Shown: positions 9,359-18,391, counted from the stretch's first letter. The stretch is 64,000 nt of DNA from Sulfitobacter sp. BSw21498 (GCF_006064855.1 NZ_CP040753.1:1674001-1738000); one strand, 5' to 3'. Numbers and translations: made by a program. The notes: generated from the letters alone by a model not told the origin.

Positions 9359-10441
9359 ATGAGAAAACTATTCACTCTACTCGGCATCGGCCTACTGGCA
9401 GCGCTGGCATATCTGGCGTTCTGGCCCGTGTCTGTCGCCCCCGTCGCGTGGGAGGCACCGCAAGATCAGGGCTATACTGCAGGCTACGCACCCAACGACC
9501 GGCTGACCGCGCTGGAGATCATTGACCTAGATGGGCGCAGCGGGCCGGAGGATGCGGATATCGGGCCGGACGGGCTGGTATATGTCGCCACCCACGATGG
9601 TGAAATCCTGCGGGTCGAAGCCGACGGGGCGATCAGCGTCTTTGCTCAAACCGACGGTCGCCCATTGGGGATAGAATTTGACGACAATGGCACGCTTTTT
9701 GTAGCCGACGCCTATCGCGGCCTGCTGGCGATTGACCGTAAGGGTGCTGTGACCCTGCTGGCCGAGACGACCAAAGACGGCAGCCCGATCCTTTACGCCG
9801 ATGATGTAGATATCGCCGCTGATGGCAGCGTCTATTTCTCGGACGCCTCGACCCGCTTTGGGGCAGAGGGCAATGGCGGCACGCTGGCAGCATCCGTGCT
9901 GGATCTGGTGGAGCATTCTGCGAACGGGCGCATCCTGAAATACGACCCCGCAACGGGCGAAACCACAGTGTTCGCGGGTGGCCTGAACTTTGCCAACGGG
10001 GTCGTGGTGGATGATGCAGAGAGCGCGGTTTTCGTGATTGAAACAGGCAGCTACCGCATCTGGCGCTTCCCGCTAGACGGCAGCGCGGGATCGGTTGTTC
10101 TCGAGAACCTGCCGGGGTTCCCCGACAACATCAACAATGCGCCGGATGGCACGTTTTGGATCGGTCTGGTCAGCCCGCGCAATCCCGCGATGGACAAGCT
10201 GGCGGGCTACCCCGCCCTGCGCCGTGTGATTATGCGCCTGCCGGACAGCATGAAACCCGCACCGCTGCGCTATGGCTTTATCCTGCGTATGGATGCGTCG
10301 GGTAAGGTGCTGGAAACGCTTCAGGATCCGGCTGGCGACTATGCGTTGACGACTGGTGCCGTGACCCTGCCTGACGGGCGCATCGCGGTGACTTCCTTAA
10401 CCGAACCGCGGCTGGGGATACTGGACGCCCCTGCACGCTGA
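9359..10441 (+). CDS. SMP-30/gluconolactonase or strictosidine-synthase-like beta-propeller protein
   Basis: The 360-residue protein starts with a membrane-spanning or uncleaved signal segment (residues 4-22, LFTLLGIGLLAALAYLAFW) followed by a six-bladed propeller. The repeats DADIGPDGLVYVATHDG, DNGTLFVADAYRGL and SDASTRFG are typical of strictosidine synthase-like/SMP-30 lactonases. The start at 9359 follows GCGGAGGATC. The active domain should face the periplasm. The lactone or ester it hydrolyses cannot be inferred. It is followed by a convergent DMT exporter. Confidence 0.78.
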   Translation: MRKLFTLLGIGLLAALAYLAFWPVSVAPVAWEAPQDQGYTAGYAPNDRLTALEIIDLDGRSGPEDADIGPDGLVYVATHDGEILRVEADGAISVFAQTDGRPLGIEFDDNGTLFVADAYRGLLAIDRKGAVTLLAETTKDGSPILYADDVDIAADGSVYFSDASTRFGAEGNGGTLAASVLDLVEHSANGRILKYDPATGETTVFAGGLNFANGVVVDDAESAVFVIETGSYRIWRFPLDGSAGSVVLENLPGFPDNINNAPDGTFWIGLVSPRNPAMDKLAGYPALRRVIMRLPDSMKPAPLRYGFILRMDASGKVLETLQDPAGDYALTTGAVTLPDGRIAVTSLTEPRLGILDAPAR

Positions 10442-10476
10442 CACGCGCGGGCGCGGGACCGACACATAGGCCCGCG

Positions 10477-11409
10477 TCATGCACCAGGTTGCCGCTTGGG
10501 TCGGCTCGCCAGCATGACGCCTGCGCAGATGATGAGAACGGCCAGGATCGTGCCCATTGACAGCGCCTCGTGCAGCAGCGGCACGGCCAACACAGCAGCA
10601 ATCGCGGGGGCGAGCGCACCAATGGCGGCACATTTCGCGACCCCCAGACGGGCGATGGCGATGGCGTAAGTCAGGCTCGAGATAAGGCCCACGCCGATGC
10701 CTTGAGCGAGGATATACGGCATCGCCTCAGCCAAACGCACCTGCGTCAGACTGCTTGGCAGCACCCCCGTTGCCAGCAACGGCAGCAGCACCAGCGTCGA
10801 CGGCAGCGCCAGCACCAGCGCGCAACCGATCGGGTCCAGCCCGCTGCCACGCAGCCCCAGCGTATAGCAGCCCCAAAGCAGGCTTGCCGACAGCAGCAAT
10901 GCCACGCCCGACAGGCTGCCCGCCGCCAGATTGCCTGACGCCCCGATCAGCGCTGCCACCCCGACAAGCACAATCCCCAGCGGCAGCAGCGCGTCAGGGC
11001 GTTGGCGGTAGAACACCCACGTCAGCACCGCGACCGACACCGGCGTCGTCCCCGCAATCAACGCGCCGACATGCGTCGCCGAGGTTTGCGCACCGCCTAT
11101 GGCCGCCAACCCAAAGAACGGCAGCCCCGCACCGGCTGCGATCATCAGCCAGCGGTGCGGCGGAAGCCGTTTCAGCATCGCCATCCGCTTGGGCAGGAAG
11201 GGCAAAAATACCAGTGCCGGAATTGCCGAGCGGATCAACGCCACGTCGCCAAGGGTCAACTGCGCCCCGCTGGCCGCACGGGTCGACAGCGCGAACCCCG
11301 CCCAAACCAGCACGGTCACCGCAATCGCGAGGTAGCCGACCAGCGGTCGAAGGGGGATTTGCTGCGGGGAAAATCCGTTCGTGGCGGGTATCGAGGGGGA
11401 GCTGAGCAT
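10477..11409 (-). CDS. EamA/DMT-family transporter
   Basis: Inner-membrane carrier with about ten helices in two EamA repeats, for example VGYLAIAVTVLVWAGFALS at the N-terminus and GIGVGLISSLTYAIAIARLG in the second half. The ATG at 11409 is preferred over 11424 because AGGA sits at proper spacing before it. DMT carriers usually export amino acids, metabolites or drugs. A divergent Lrp/AsnC regulator 114 bases away suggests that it exports or imports an amino acid under control of that regulator; this is inference from gene pairing. Confidence 0.85.
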   Translation of the reverse strand: MLSSPSIPATNGFSPQQIPLRPLVGYLAIAVTVLVWAGFALSTRAASGAQLTLGDVALIRSAIPALVFLPFLPKRMAMLKRLPPHRWLMIAAGAGLPFFGLAAIGGAQTSATHVGALIAGTTPVSVAVLTWVFYRQRPDALLPLGIVLVGVAALIGASGNLAAGSLSGVALLLSASLLWGCYTLGLRGSGLDPIGCALVLALPSTLVLLPLLATGVLPSSLTQVRLAEAMPYILAQGIGVGLISSLTYAIAIARLGVAKCAAIGALAPAIAAVLAVPLLHEALSMGTILAVLIICAGVMLASRPKRQPGA

Positions 11410-11523
11410 TATATTCCTGCGCATTGTATCTGCGCCGTTTTACGCTGTACCGCTCGGCAGATGGTTGCTAATGATTGCGCCAAAATAAGAATTTAAGGCA
11501 TATCCTGCCCCTAAGAGGCCAAA

Positions 11524-11982
11524 ATGGACAGCAAGGATCGCGAGATCGTAAAAGCGCTTCAGCGCAATGGGCGGCTGACCAATCAGGATCTGGCCGCACA
11601 GGTGAACCTGTCACCCTCCCCCTGTTTGCGCCGCACCCGCACACTTGAGGAGAAGGGCGTGATCAAGGGCTATACCGCCATTGTCGACGAACGCGCCTAT
11701 GGGCTGCCGGTGACCGCACTGGTACGCATAAGGCTGAGCAGCCACACGGGCGAGGTGGTGAAACTGTTCGAAAAGAAGGTGCACGAGACCGACCAGATAC
11801 TAGACTGCTATGTCATCACCGGCAGCGAGGATTATTTGCTACGGGTGCTGGTCGAGGACCTAAAAAGTTACGAGGAATTCGTGCGCCACAAGCTGCATAA
11901 TATCCCCGGCATCGCGTCGATTGATTCCAGCTTTGCCTACGGCGTGCTAAAACAGTCGAACGTATTTCCTGCCGTGACCTAA
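11524..11982 (+). CDS. Lrp/AsnC-family transcriptional regulator
   Basis: A 152-residue protein with an N-terminal HTH (DREIVKALQRNGRLTNQDLA, then LSPSPCLRRTRTLEEKGVIK) and a C-terminal RAM ligand domain ending in the IASIDSSFAYGVLK strand. This architecture and length fit feast/famine regulators that sense amino acids. The site AAGAGG precedes the ATG. It is transcribed away from the DMT transporter gene and probably regulates it. Its 3' end is six bases from the convergent marR gene. Confidence 0.9.
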   Translation: MDSKDREIVKALQRNGRLTNQDLAAQVNLSPSPCLRRTRTLEEKGVIKGYTAIVDERAYGLPVTALVRIRLSSHTGEVVKLFEKKVHETDQILDCYVITGSEDYLLRVLVEDLKSYEEFVRHKLHNIPGIASIDSSFAYGVLKQSNVFPAVT

Positions 11983-11988
11983 GCCGCG

Positions 11989-12474
11989 CTACGGGTCGTC
12001 GAACCGGTCGTGGACGCCTTCTAGCAGCGTATCCAGCGACGATAGAAAATGCGCGGCCGCCTGGCGGTCGAGCTTGCCCAGAAACCGTGCCTGATGCGCG
12101 TCGACCAGCACCCGCGCCCGCGCCAGCAGGTCTTGCCCCGCGTCGGTCAGCGTGATCGCACGGGCGCGCCCGTCCCCATCCGTCAAGTTCTGCAGCAGCC
12201 AGCCCTTGGCGCGCATCTGCTTAAACGTCCGTGACGCGGTGGGGCGAGTGATCCCGATATTCTCGGCGATTTCAGAGGGTGCGGTGATGCCTTCCAACGC
12301 GATGCTGGCCAACACGCACCATTCCAACCGTGTCAGCCCAAGCTGCAACAGCTCTTTGTCCAGACTAGCGCGCATAATTGCCGCCAGCCGCGACACGCGA
12401 AAGCCCAGCCTGTCGTGCAGGCTGTAGGAAGCGGCGGAATTTTCGGGTTCGCTCGTAAGGTCGGGTTCGCTCAT
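11989..12474 (-). CDS. MarR-family regulator next to the reductive dehalogenase
   Basis: Winged-helix repressor of about 161 residues. The central DNA-binding domain reads TRLEWCVLASIALEGITAPS and NIGITRPTASRTFKQMRAKGW, with the usual wing LTDGDGRARAITLTDAG. The start could be 12474 or 12492; neither has a strong ribosome site and I report the shorter. It is divergent from the reductive dehalogenase gene, and a 22-base palindrome (12524-12545) lies between them. Known catabolic reductive-dehalogenase clusters also carry MarR regulators (family knowledge), so release of repression by a halogenated aromatic acid is a sensible hypothesis. Confidence 0.88.
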   Translation of the reverse strand: MSEPDLTSEPENSAASYSLHDRLGFRVSRLAAIMRASLDKELLQLGLTRLEWCVLASIALEGITAPSEIAENIGITRPTASRTFKQMRAKGWLLQNLTDGDGRARAITLTDAGQDLLARARVLVDAHQARFLGKLDRQAAAHFLSSLDTLLEGVHDRFDDP

Positions 12475-12523
12475 AACGCTTGAATACTTCATTTTTGCCG
12501 CGCCGCTACTGTTTGCTTGCAAA

Positions 12524-12545
12524 ATAGTTGATCCATGACAACTAT
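12524..12545. promoter_or_regulatory. Palindromic MarR-type operator for rdhA
   Basis: ATAGTTG (12524-12530), an 8-base spacer, and CAACTAT (12539-12545) form a perfect inverted repeat between the divergent marR and rdhA genes. It covers the ATG at 12535, which is why that codon is not taken as the rdhA start. Confidence 0.6.
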
Positions 12546-12570
12546 AACGCCTAAATCAAAGGTAGTGACC

Positions 12571-15500
12571 ATGACCACAAGGCTGCGCTCGCGCAAAAAC
12601 CGCCCCCCCCACATGGGCGCATATCAGACTGAAAAGCTGCAGCGCGCAGATGGTGCGGCAGGGCCTGTGCCAGCTTTCAAAGCTTTGGGGGTGATAGGGG
12701 ACGACCGCCCTCTGGCGCAGGCCACGCGCGATCATCGCGCCATGCTGGATGCGATCCGCGAAGGTCTGGTGAACACCGCTTTGGCCGACATCCCCGCCGA
12801 TCTGACAGAGCGCGCGCAGCACCTCAAGGCGTTTGCCTATTTCAACGACGCGACGATGGTGGGGATTTGCAAGCTCGCCCCCGATCACCATTTGGCACAG
12901 CCCCTCCGCAACGCGGATGTCGCGCGGTTGGCCCAGGATTTGCAGACGCGACAGGTCAAGACGCTGGCCTCGGGCGTGGATGCGATCATGGCGGACCTGC
13001 GCGATTCAGTCTCGGCACCAGAGACGGTCATCAACGCGCATACCCATGCGCTGGTGGTCCTGTTTGCGCACCCCCGCGCCGTTGAGCAGAATGAACCCGG
13101 TGCCGCGTGGATTGCGGGGATGGAGGATCACCGATCCTCTCTGCTGGCCGCTGAATCGGCGGCGGTGCTGTCAAATTACATCCGTTTACTGGGGCGTCCG
13201 GCGCGCGGGCATACCATGACGGCAAGTGATGTGGACCTGAGCCAGCTGGCGGTGGCGGCGGGGCTCGCCCTGCCCCAAGATGGCCAGTTGACCGCCCCTT
13301 TTGTCGGCACGCGGTTTTCGCTGGCCGCGATCACCATGGCAATGGACCTGGACTGCGACCGGCCCTTGGCCGCCACCGCCACCCTGCCCCGCACACCGCC
13401 CACCTATGCGACGCGGCGCTTTGCCGATGGCGCGCAGCCGTTCGAAAAGCTTAAACGCGTGGACAGCCCCACGACCTATATGGATGAGCCCCGCATCCCG
13501 CGCCTGCCCAAACGTACCGATATGTTCAGCCGTGCGCTGTTCGGGGATATGGGCAAGAAACTGCAAGACGGGGCCACCGGCGGGCGGTACATCCGCAAAA
13601 CGCCGACATCCATGGCGCAACGGCGTGCCTTGGGGGCTTTCTGCCTGCTGCAGGATGGCAAGGCGGCCGAGACACAAACAGCCCCAGCCCCTCAGCAAGC
13701 CGCAGAGATGGTCAAAGCCGTCGCCTATTTTCTGGGGGCCGATGCCGTGGGCGTCAGCCGTTGCCCCGACTGGGCGTGGTACAGCCATGACGCCACCGGC
13801 ACCGCGATTGCCCCGCCCCATGATCAGGCGATCAGCCTTGTCATCGATCAGGGATTTGACACGATGGAGGGGGCCTCGGGCGATGACTGGATCAGCGTGG
13901 CGCAATCCATGCGGGCCTATCTGCGATTTAGCCTTGTGGGCGGCGTGCTGGCGCGGTTGATCCGCGATCTGGGCTATCCGGCCAAGGCGCATACGGTGAT
14001 GGACGGCGATGTGCTGCAACCGCCCTTGCTGTTGCTGTCGGGCCTGGGCGAGGTCAGCCGCATCGGCGAGGTGATCCTGAACCCCTACCTTGGCCCACGT
14101 CTGAAATCGGGAACGGTGACGACCACCCTGCCGATGATCCACGACAAGCCGATCGATTTCGGCCTGCAGAAATTCTGCGAAAGCTGCCAGAAATGCGCCC
14201 GCGAATGCCCCTCGGGGGCGATCACGGCGGGGCCGAAGCTGATGTTCAACGGTTATGAGATTTGGAAGTCGGACAGCCAGAAATGCGCCACCTACCGGAT
14301 CACGACCGAAGGTGGTGCCATGTGCGGGCGCTGCATGAAAACCTGCCCGTGGAACCTTGAAGGGATATTGGCCGACAGCGTATGGCGCTGGACCGCGATG
14401 AAGGTGCCTGCCACGGCCCCCGCCCTTGCCAAGCTGGACGATCTACTTGGCCGCGGCGACATCAACCCCGTCAAGAAATGGTGGTGGGACCTGGAGGTGC
14501 AGGACGACGGCGGCTATCGACCCACCGACAAGCCGGTAAACACCCGTGGCCTGCAAAAAGACCTGAAGCTCAGCCCCAAGGACCAGACGCTTGCCGTCTA
14601 CCCTGCACCCTTGGCCCCGCATCCTTATCCCTATCCCGACCCGATGGACCGCGAGGCCGGTATCCGCGCCTATGGCGAGATGATCCCCGCCGCGACGCAC
14701 CGCGCGCGGGTCGCACGCGGCGAGACGAAAGGATTGGTGCCCGCGCTCAAACCGCTGGCCGACAGTCCGGTGCTGGCGCTGACCGTCACGCGCGCTGATG
14801 TGCTGAGCGACGGGATCACGCGGTACGAGCTGCGCGACCCAGACAGGGCGGATTTGCCCGCGTGGCAGGCAGGGGCGCATCTGGATGTGGTGATCGCGCC
14901 CGAGTACCTGCGCCAGTATTCCATGTGCGGCGATCCCTCAGACCGGTCGCGCTATGTCATTGCCGTTCAGCGCGAGGATCAGGGGCGCGGTGGTAGTGCG
15001 CTGATGCACCGTATCTTTAGCCAAGGCCGCAAGATTTTCGCGGCGCGTCCGATCAACCATTTCCCCCTGACCGAAGACGCAGCCTTCAGCGTGTTGATGG
15101 GGGGCGGCATCGGGATCACGCCGATGATCGCTATGGCACATCGTCTGCACCAGCTGGGCCGGCCCTTTGCACTGCACTATTCAGCCCACACTGCCGCTGA
15201 TCTGGCCTTTGCCGATGAAATCACCGCCGCCCCTTGGGCCACGCGCGCGGTGCGGCACATCAGCGATCAGGGCAGTCGGGCAGACTTTGATGCGATCCTG
15301 TCAGATCACCCCAAGGGCAGCCACGCCTACGCCTGCGGCACGCCAGCCTATATGGAGGCCGCGATGGCCGCCGCAACCTATGCGGGTTTTGCCGAGGATC
15401 ATTGCCATATCGAATATTTCGCCGTCCCCGAGGCCCCGCCGCGCGAGAACCACAGTTTCACGGTCCATCTGGCTAAGACCGGCAAGGATATCCACGTTCC

Positions 15501-15717
15501 CGCAGATCGCAGCCTGTCGGATATGCTGACAGAGGCAGGCGTGCCCGTGGACGTGAAATGCGCCGACGGTATTTGTGGCGTCTGCGCCTGCGGGCTGTTA
15601 CAGGGCGACGCCGACCACCGCGATTATGTGCTGTCGCAGGCCCAACGCGAAACGACGCTGATCACCTGCCAGTCGCGCGCAACACAGGCGGATGGCCATC
15701 TTGTTCTAGACCTATAA
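12571..15717 (+). CDS. rdhA: Self-sufficient catabolic reductive dehalogenase (corrinoid/2x4Fe-4S/flavin reductase/2Fe-2S fusion)
   Basis: Large (1048 residues) cytoplasmic fusion enzyme expected to remove halogen from an aromatic acid reductively, using NAD(P)H. Residues 381-530 form the corrinoid-binding catalytic core; residues 85-265 are a diverged duplicate of it. Two [4Fe-4S] motifs follow: C536, C539, C542, C546 and C572, C585, C588, C592. Then comes a phthalate-dioxygenase-reductase-type module with flavin motif RQYS at 781-784 and nucleotide motif GGGIGITPM at 844-852, and a C-terminal [2Fe-2S] ferredoxin with C997, C1002, C1005, C1033. There is no Tat signal, unlike respiratory RdhA, matching the BhbA/NpRdhA catabolic type. 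Start 12571 has AAAGG eight bases upstream; ATG 12535 lies inside the operator. The halogenated substrate is unknown. No corrinoid-synthesis gene is in the window. Confidence 0.93.
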   Translation: MTTRLRSRKNRPPHMGAYQTEKLQRADGAAGPVPAFKALGVIGDDRPLAQATRDHRAMLDAIREGLVNTALADIPADLTERAQHLKAFAYFNDATMVGICKLAPDHHLAQPLRNADVARLAQDLQTRQVKTLASGVDAIMADLRDSVSAPETVINAHTHALVVLFAHPRAVEQNEPGAAWIAGMEDHRSSLLAAESAAVLSNYIRLLGRPARGHTMTASDVDLSQLAVAAGLALPQDGQLTAPFVGTRFSLAAITMAMDLDCDRPLAATATLPRTPPTYATRRFADGAQPFEKLKRVDSPTTYMDEPRIPRLPKRTDMFSRALFGDMGKKLQDGATGGRYIRKTPTSMAQRRALGAFCLLQDGKAAETQTAPAPQQAAEMVKAVAYFLGADAVGVSRCPDWAWYSHDATGTAIAPPHDQAISLVIDQGFDTMEGASGDDWISVAQSMRAYLRFSLVGGVLARLIRDLGYPAKAHTVMDGDVLQPPLLLLSGLGEVSRIGEVILNPYLGPRLKSGTVTTTLPMIHDKPIDFGLQKFCESCQKCARECPSGAITAGPKLMFNGYEIWKSDSQKCATYRITTEGGAMCGRCMKTCPWNLEGILADSVWRWTAMKVPATAPALAKLDDLLGRGDINPVKKWWWDLEVQDDGGYRPTDKPVNTRGLQKDLKLSPKDQTLAVYPAPLAPHPYPYPDPMDREAGIRAYGEMIPAATHRARVARGETKGLVPALKPLADSPVLALTVTRADVLSDGITRYELRDPDRADLPAWQAGAHLDVVIAPEYLRQYSMCGDPSDRSRYVIAVQREDQGRGGSALMHRIFSQGRKIFAARPINHFPLTEDAAFSVLMGGGIGITPMIAMAHRLHQLGRPFALHYSAHTAADLAFADEITAAPWATRAVRHISDQGSRADFDAILSDHPKGSHAYACGTPAYMEAAMAAATYAGFAEDHCHIEYFAVPEAPPRENHSFTVHLAKTGKDIHVPADRSLSDMLTEAGVPVDVKCADGICGVCACGLLQGDADHRDYVLSQAQRETTLITCQSRATQADGHLVLDL

Positions 15718-15722
15718 AAACC

Positions 15723-15757
15723 TACCCGCCAAAGCGCCAGTAAAGACAGGGCGGGTA
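15723..15757 (+). terminator. Possible terminator hairpin after rdhA
   Basis: TACCCGCC (15723-15730) and GGCGGGTA (15750-15757) pair perfectly, starting six bases after the rdhA stop. The loop is 19 bases and there is no T-run. Confidence 0.4.
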
Positions 15758-15835
15758 TGCGAAAACTGCGCTTGCAATACCCCCTGCCTTTCTGTCTACG
15801 GGCGCCACCGCAACCGACCGCAGGCTGGACCGATC

Positions 15836-16891
15836 ATGACAGAACCCAACGGCGCTTCGATCACGTTTGAAGACGTGGGCAAAGGCTATTCCAAATCCGG
15901 CGGTGCGACTGTCACGGCACTTGAAGGCGTGTCTTTGGCGATGGCGCCAGGGTCGATCACCGGCATCATCGGACGGTCCGGCGCTGGCAAATCAACGTTG
16001 CTGCGCATGGTCAACGGGATCGAGCAGCCCACGACGGGTGCGGTGCTGGTGGGTGGACAGAATGTCGTGGCCGCCAAAGGGGCCAAGCTGCGCGCGATCC
16101 GTCGCGATGTGGGGATGATCTTTCAGCACTTTAACCTGCTGGCCTCGCGCACCGTGGCGGGCAACATCGCCCTGCCGCTGGAAATCGCCGGTGTGCCATC
16201 ATCCCAGATCAAACCACGTGTCGCCGACCTGATCGAACGGGTCGGGCTGACCTCGCACGCCACACGCTATCCGGCAGAGCTGTCTGGCGGGCAAAAGCAA
16301 CGGGTGGGGATCGCGCGCGCGCTGGCCACAGGCCCCAAGGTGCTGCTGTCGGACGAGGCGACCTCGGCGCTGGACCCCGAAACGACACAAACCGTCCTGT
16401 CCTTGCTCAAAGACATCAACCGCGAACTGGGGCTGACCATTCTGCTGATCACCCACGAGATGGCCGTGGTCCGTGACATCGCCAGCCATGTCGCGGTGAT
16501 CGACAGCGGGCGCATCGTCGAACATGGCGAGACCTATGATATTTTCACCGCGCCACAGCATCCGACCACACGGTCCTTCCTGTCGGGGGTGACCGGCGTC
16601 ACCCTGCCCGCTTTCGTGAAGGACCGTCTGATGCCGAACCCACCCGCGCAGGGCGGCGAAGAGGTGATCCGCGTGACCTTTGCAGGCCAGCATGCCACCG
16701 ACCCGATGCTGGCGCGGCTGACGCAGGACATGGGCATTCCGGTCAACATCCTGGCCGGTGCGGTCGAGGAAATCGGCACGCGCCCTTTCGGGAACCTGCT
16801 GGTGTCGCTGCCCGTGGCCAAGGCCGCAGAGGCGCGTTCATTTTTGGAAAGCCACGGGCTTATGACGGAGGTGCTTGGCTATGTCGGCTAA
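15836..16891 (+). CDS. metN: Methionine ABC transporter ATPase
   Basis: ATP-binding subunit of the D/L-methionine importer, peripheral on the inner membrane. Walker A is GRSGAGKST (about residues 45-53), the ABC signature is LSGGQKQR and the Walker B region VLLSDEATSALDP follows. The C-terminal part (about 270-351) is the NIL domain that senses methionine in MetN proteins. Length 351 is typical. The stop overlaps the metI start by 11 bases. I looked for a SAM riboswitch in the 118 bases before the gene and recognised none. Confidence 0.93.
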   Translation: MTEPNGASITFEDVGKGYSKSGGATVTALEGVSLAMAPGSITGIIGRSGAGKSTLLRMVNGIEQPTTGAVLVGGQNVVAAKGAKLRAIRRDVGMIFQHFNLLASRTVAGNIALPLEIAGVPSSQIKPRVADLIERVGLTSHATRYPAELSGGQKQRVGIARALATGPKVLLSDEATSALDPETTQTVLSLLKDINRELGLTILLITHEMAVVRDIASHVAVIDSGRIVEHGETYDIFTAPQHPTTRSFLSGVTGVTLPAFVKDRLMPNPPAQGGEEVIRVTFAGQHATDPMLARLTQDMGIPVNILAGAVEEIGTRPFGNLLVSLPVAKAAEARSFLESHGLMTEVLGYVG

Positions 16892-17555
16892 CCTTATCAA
16901 CCTACTGATAGAGGCCACGGGCCAGACCCTGTATATGGTGGCGGTTTCGGCGCTGCTGGGAACGCTGCTTGGCCTGCCCGTGGGGTTGTTTCTGGCGACC
17001 TCGCAACGCGGCGAGCTGCTGTCGGCACCGTGGGTCAACAAAATCCTCGGCCTCGTAGTCAATGCCACACGGTCGGTCCCGTTTATCATACTGGTGGTCG
17101 CGATCATCCCCTTCACGCGGATGGTCGCTGGCACGTCAATCGGCACGACAGCCGCTATCGTGCCGCTGACCATCGCCACCGTGCCCTTCATCGCGCGTCT
17201 GGTCGAAAACGCGATCCGCGAGATCGATTCCGGCCTCATCGAGGCGGCGCACGCCATGGGGGCGACCCCGCTACAGATCATTATCAAGGTGCTGCTGCCA
17301 GAGGCGCTGCCCGGTATCACACTGGGCCTGACCCTCGCCATCGTCAGCCTGATCGGCTATTCCGCGATGGTCGGTGCCGTGGGCGGCGAAGGCCTTGGCG
17401 ATCTGGGTATTCGCTATGGCTATCAACGGTTTATGCCGGATGTTATGGCGGTCGTTGTGATCATTCTCATCGTGCTGGTGCAGCTTGTGCAATCCATCGG
17501 TGAACGCATTGCCGTTGCCGTCGACAAGCGCGCCACCAAAAGCGGCGGGCAATAG
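16881..17555 (+). CDS. metI: Methionine ABC transporter permease
   Basis: Inner-membrane permease of 224 residues with five predicted helices. The coupling-loop segment DSGLIEAAHAMGATPLQII is the EAA motif that docks MetN. The ATG at 16881 lies inside the end of metN; an upstream TTG at 16875 is also in frame but less likely. Translational overlap with metN and the following metQ identifies the operon. Confidence 0.93.
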   Translation: MSANLINLLIEATGQTLYMVAVSALLGTLLGLPVGLFLATSQRGELLSAPWVNKILGLVVNATRSVPFIILVVAIIPFTRMVAGTSIGTTAAIVPLTIATVPFIARLVENAIREIDSGLIEAAHAMGATPLQIIIKVLLPEALPGITLGLTLAIVSLIGYSAMVGAVGGEGLGDLGIRYGYQRFMPDVMAVVVIILIVLVQLVQSIGERIAVAVDKRATKSGGQ

Positions 17556-17607
17556 CGCCCCGTCGCCTCCTCCCCCTACTTCGTTTCCCAGTTAAAGGAG
17601 CATACAC

Positions 17608-18384
17608 ATGCTACGTCTTGTAACCCTGACATCCACAATTGCGCTGATGGCTACATCCTTGATGGCCGAGCAAATCAAAGTCGGCGTTTCCCCCGGCGAG
17701 CACGCCGAGATCATGGAAGAAGTCGCCCGCGTCGCAGAGCCGATGGGTCTTGAAATCGATGTCATCGAATTCTCTGACTACGTTGTGCCAAACCAAGCGC
17801 TGGCCGATGGCGACATCGAAGCGAACTCCTTTCAGCACGTGCCCTACCTTGAGGCGCAGATGAAAGACCGCGGGTTTGCGCTGGCGGTTGTGGGCAACAC
17901 GATCACCACGCCCATGGGAGTCTATTCGGACAAAATCACCGACATCGCCGACCTTGAAGAAGGCGCGACCTTTGGCATCCCGAACGATCCCACCAACGGG
18001 GGCCGTGCGCTGCTGGTCCTGCAACAGCTTGGCATGATCAAAATCGATCCCGCAGCTGGTCTGGTGCCGACGGTTCTGGACATCACCGAGAACCCCAAAG
18101 ACCTGTCGTTCAAGGAACTCGACGCGGCACAACTGCCCCGTTCGCTGGCGGACTTGGACGCGGCGCTGATCAACACCAACTACGCGATTGCATCGGGCTT
18201 GAGCCCCAAGGAAGATTCCATCGCGATGGAAAGCGCCGACAACCCTTATGTGAACGTGATCGCAGTGCAGAAGGGCAAGGAAGACGCACCTTGGGTCAAG
18301 ACCCTGCTAGAGGCATATCATTCGGACGAGATCAAAGCGTTCATCGACGAAAGCTACCACGGGACTGTGATTACATCCTGGTAA
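17608..18384 (+). CDS. metQ: MetQ-type methionine-binding protein
   Basis: Periplasmic substrate-binding protein of the NlpA/MetQ family, 258 residues. The N-terminus (MLRLVTLTSTIALMATSLMA) is a signal peptide; there is no lipobox cysteine, so it appears to be a soluble periplasmic protein and not a lipoprotein as in E. coli. IKVGVSPGEHAEIMEEV and the ANSFQHVPYLEAQ segment are family signatures. AAAGGAG precedes the ATG. It ends the metNIQ operon and is followed by a terminator at 18392. Confidence 0.92.
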   Translation: MLRLVTLTSTIALMATSLMAEQIKVGVSPGEHAEIMEEVARVAEPMGLEIDVIEFSDYVVPNQALADGDIEANSFQHVPYLEAQMKDRGFALAVVGNTITTPMGVYSDKITDIADLEEGATFGIPNDPTNGGRALLVLQQLGMIKIDPAAGLVPTVLDITENPKDLSFKELDAAQLPRSLADLDAALINTNYAIASGLSPKEDSIAMESADNPYVNVIAVQKGKEDAPWVKTLLEAYHSDEIKAFIDESYHGTVITSW

Positions 18385-18391
18385 GGTAAAT

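Noticed and set aside
12535..12570. Upstream ATG extending rdhA by 12 residues
   Set aside because: It lies within the palindromic operator and has no ribosome site; the ATG at 12571 has AAAGG upstream.
15718..15835. Possible SAM riboswitch before metNIQ
   Set aside because: No SAM-II or SAM-I like conserved segments could be found; only the rdhA terminator-like hairpin is visible.
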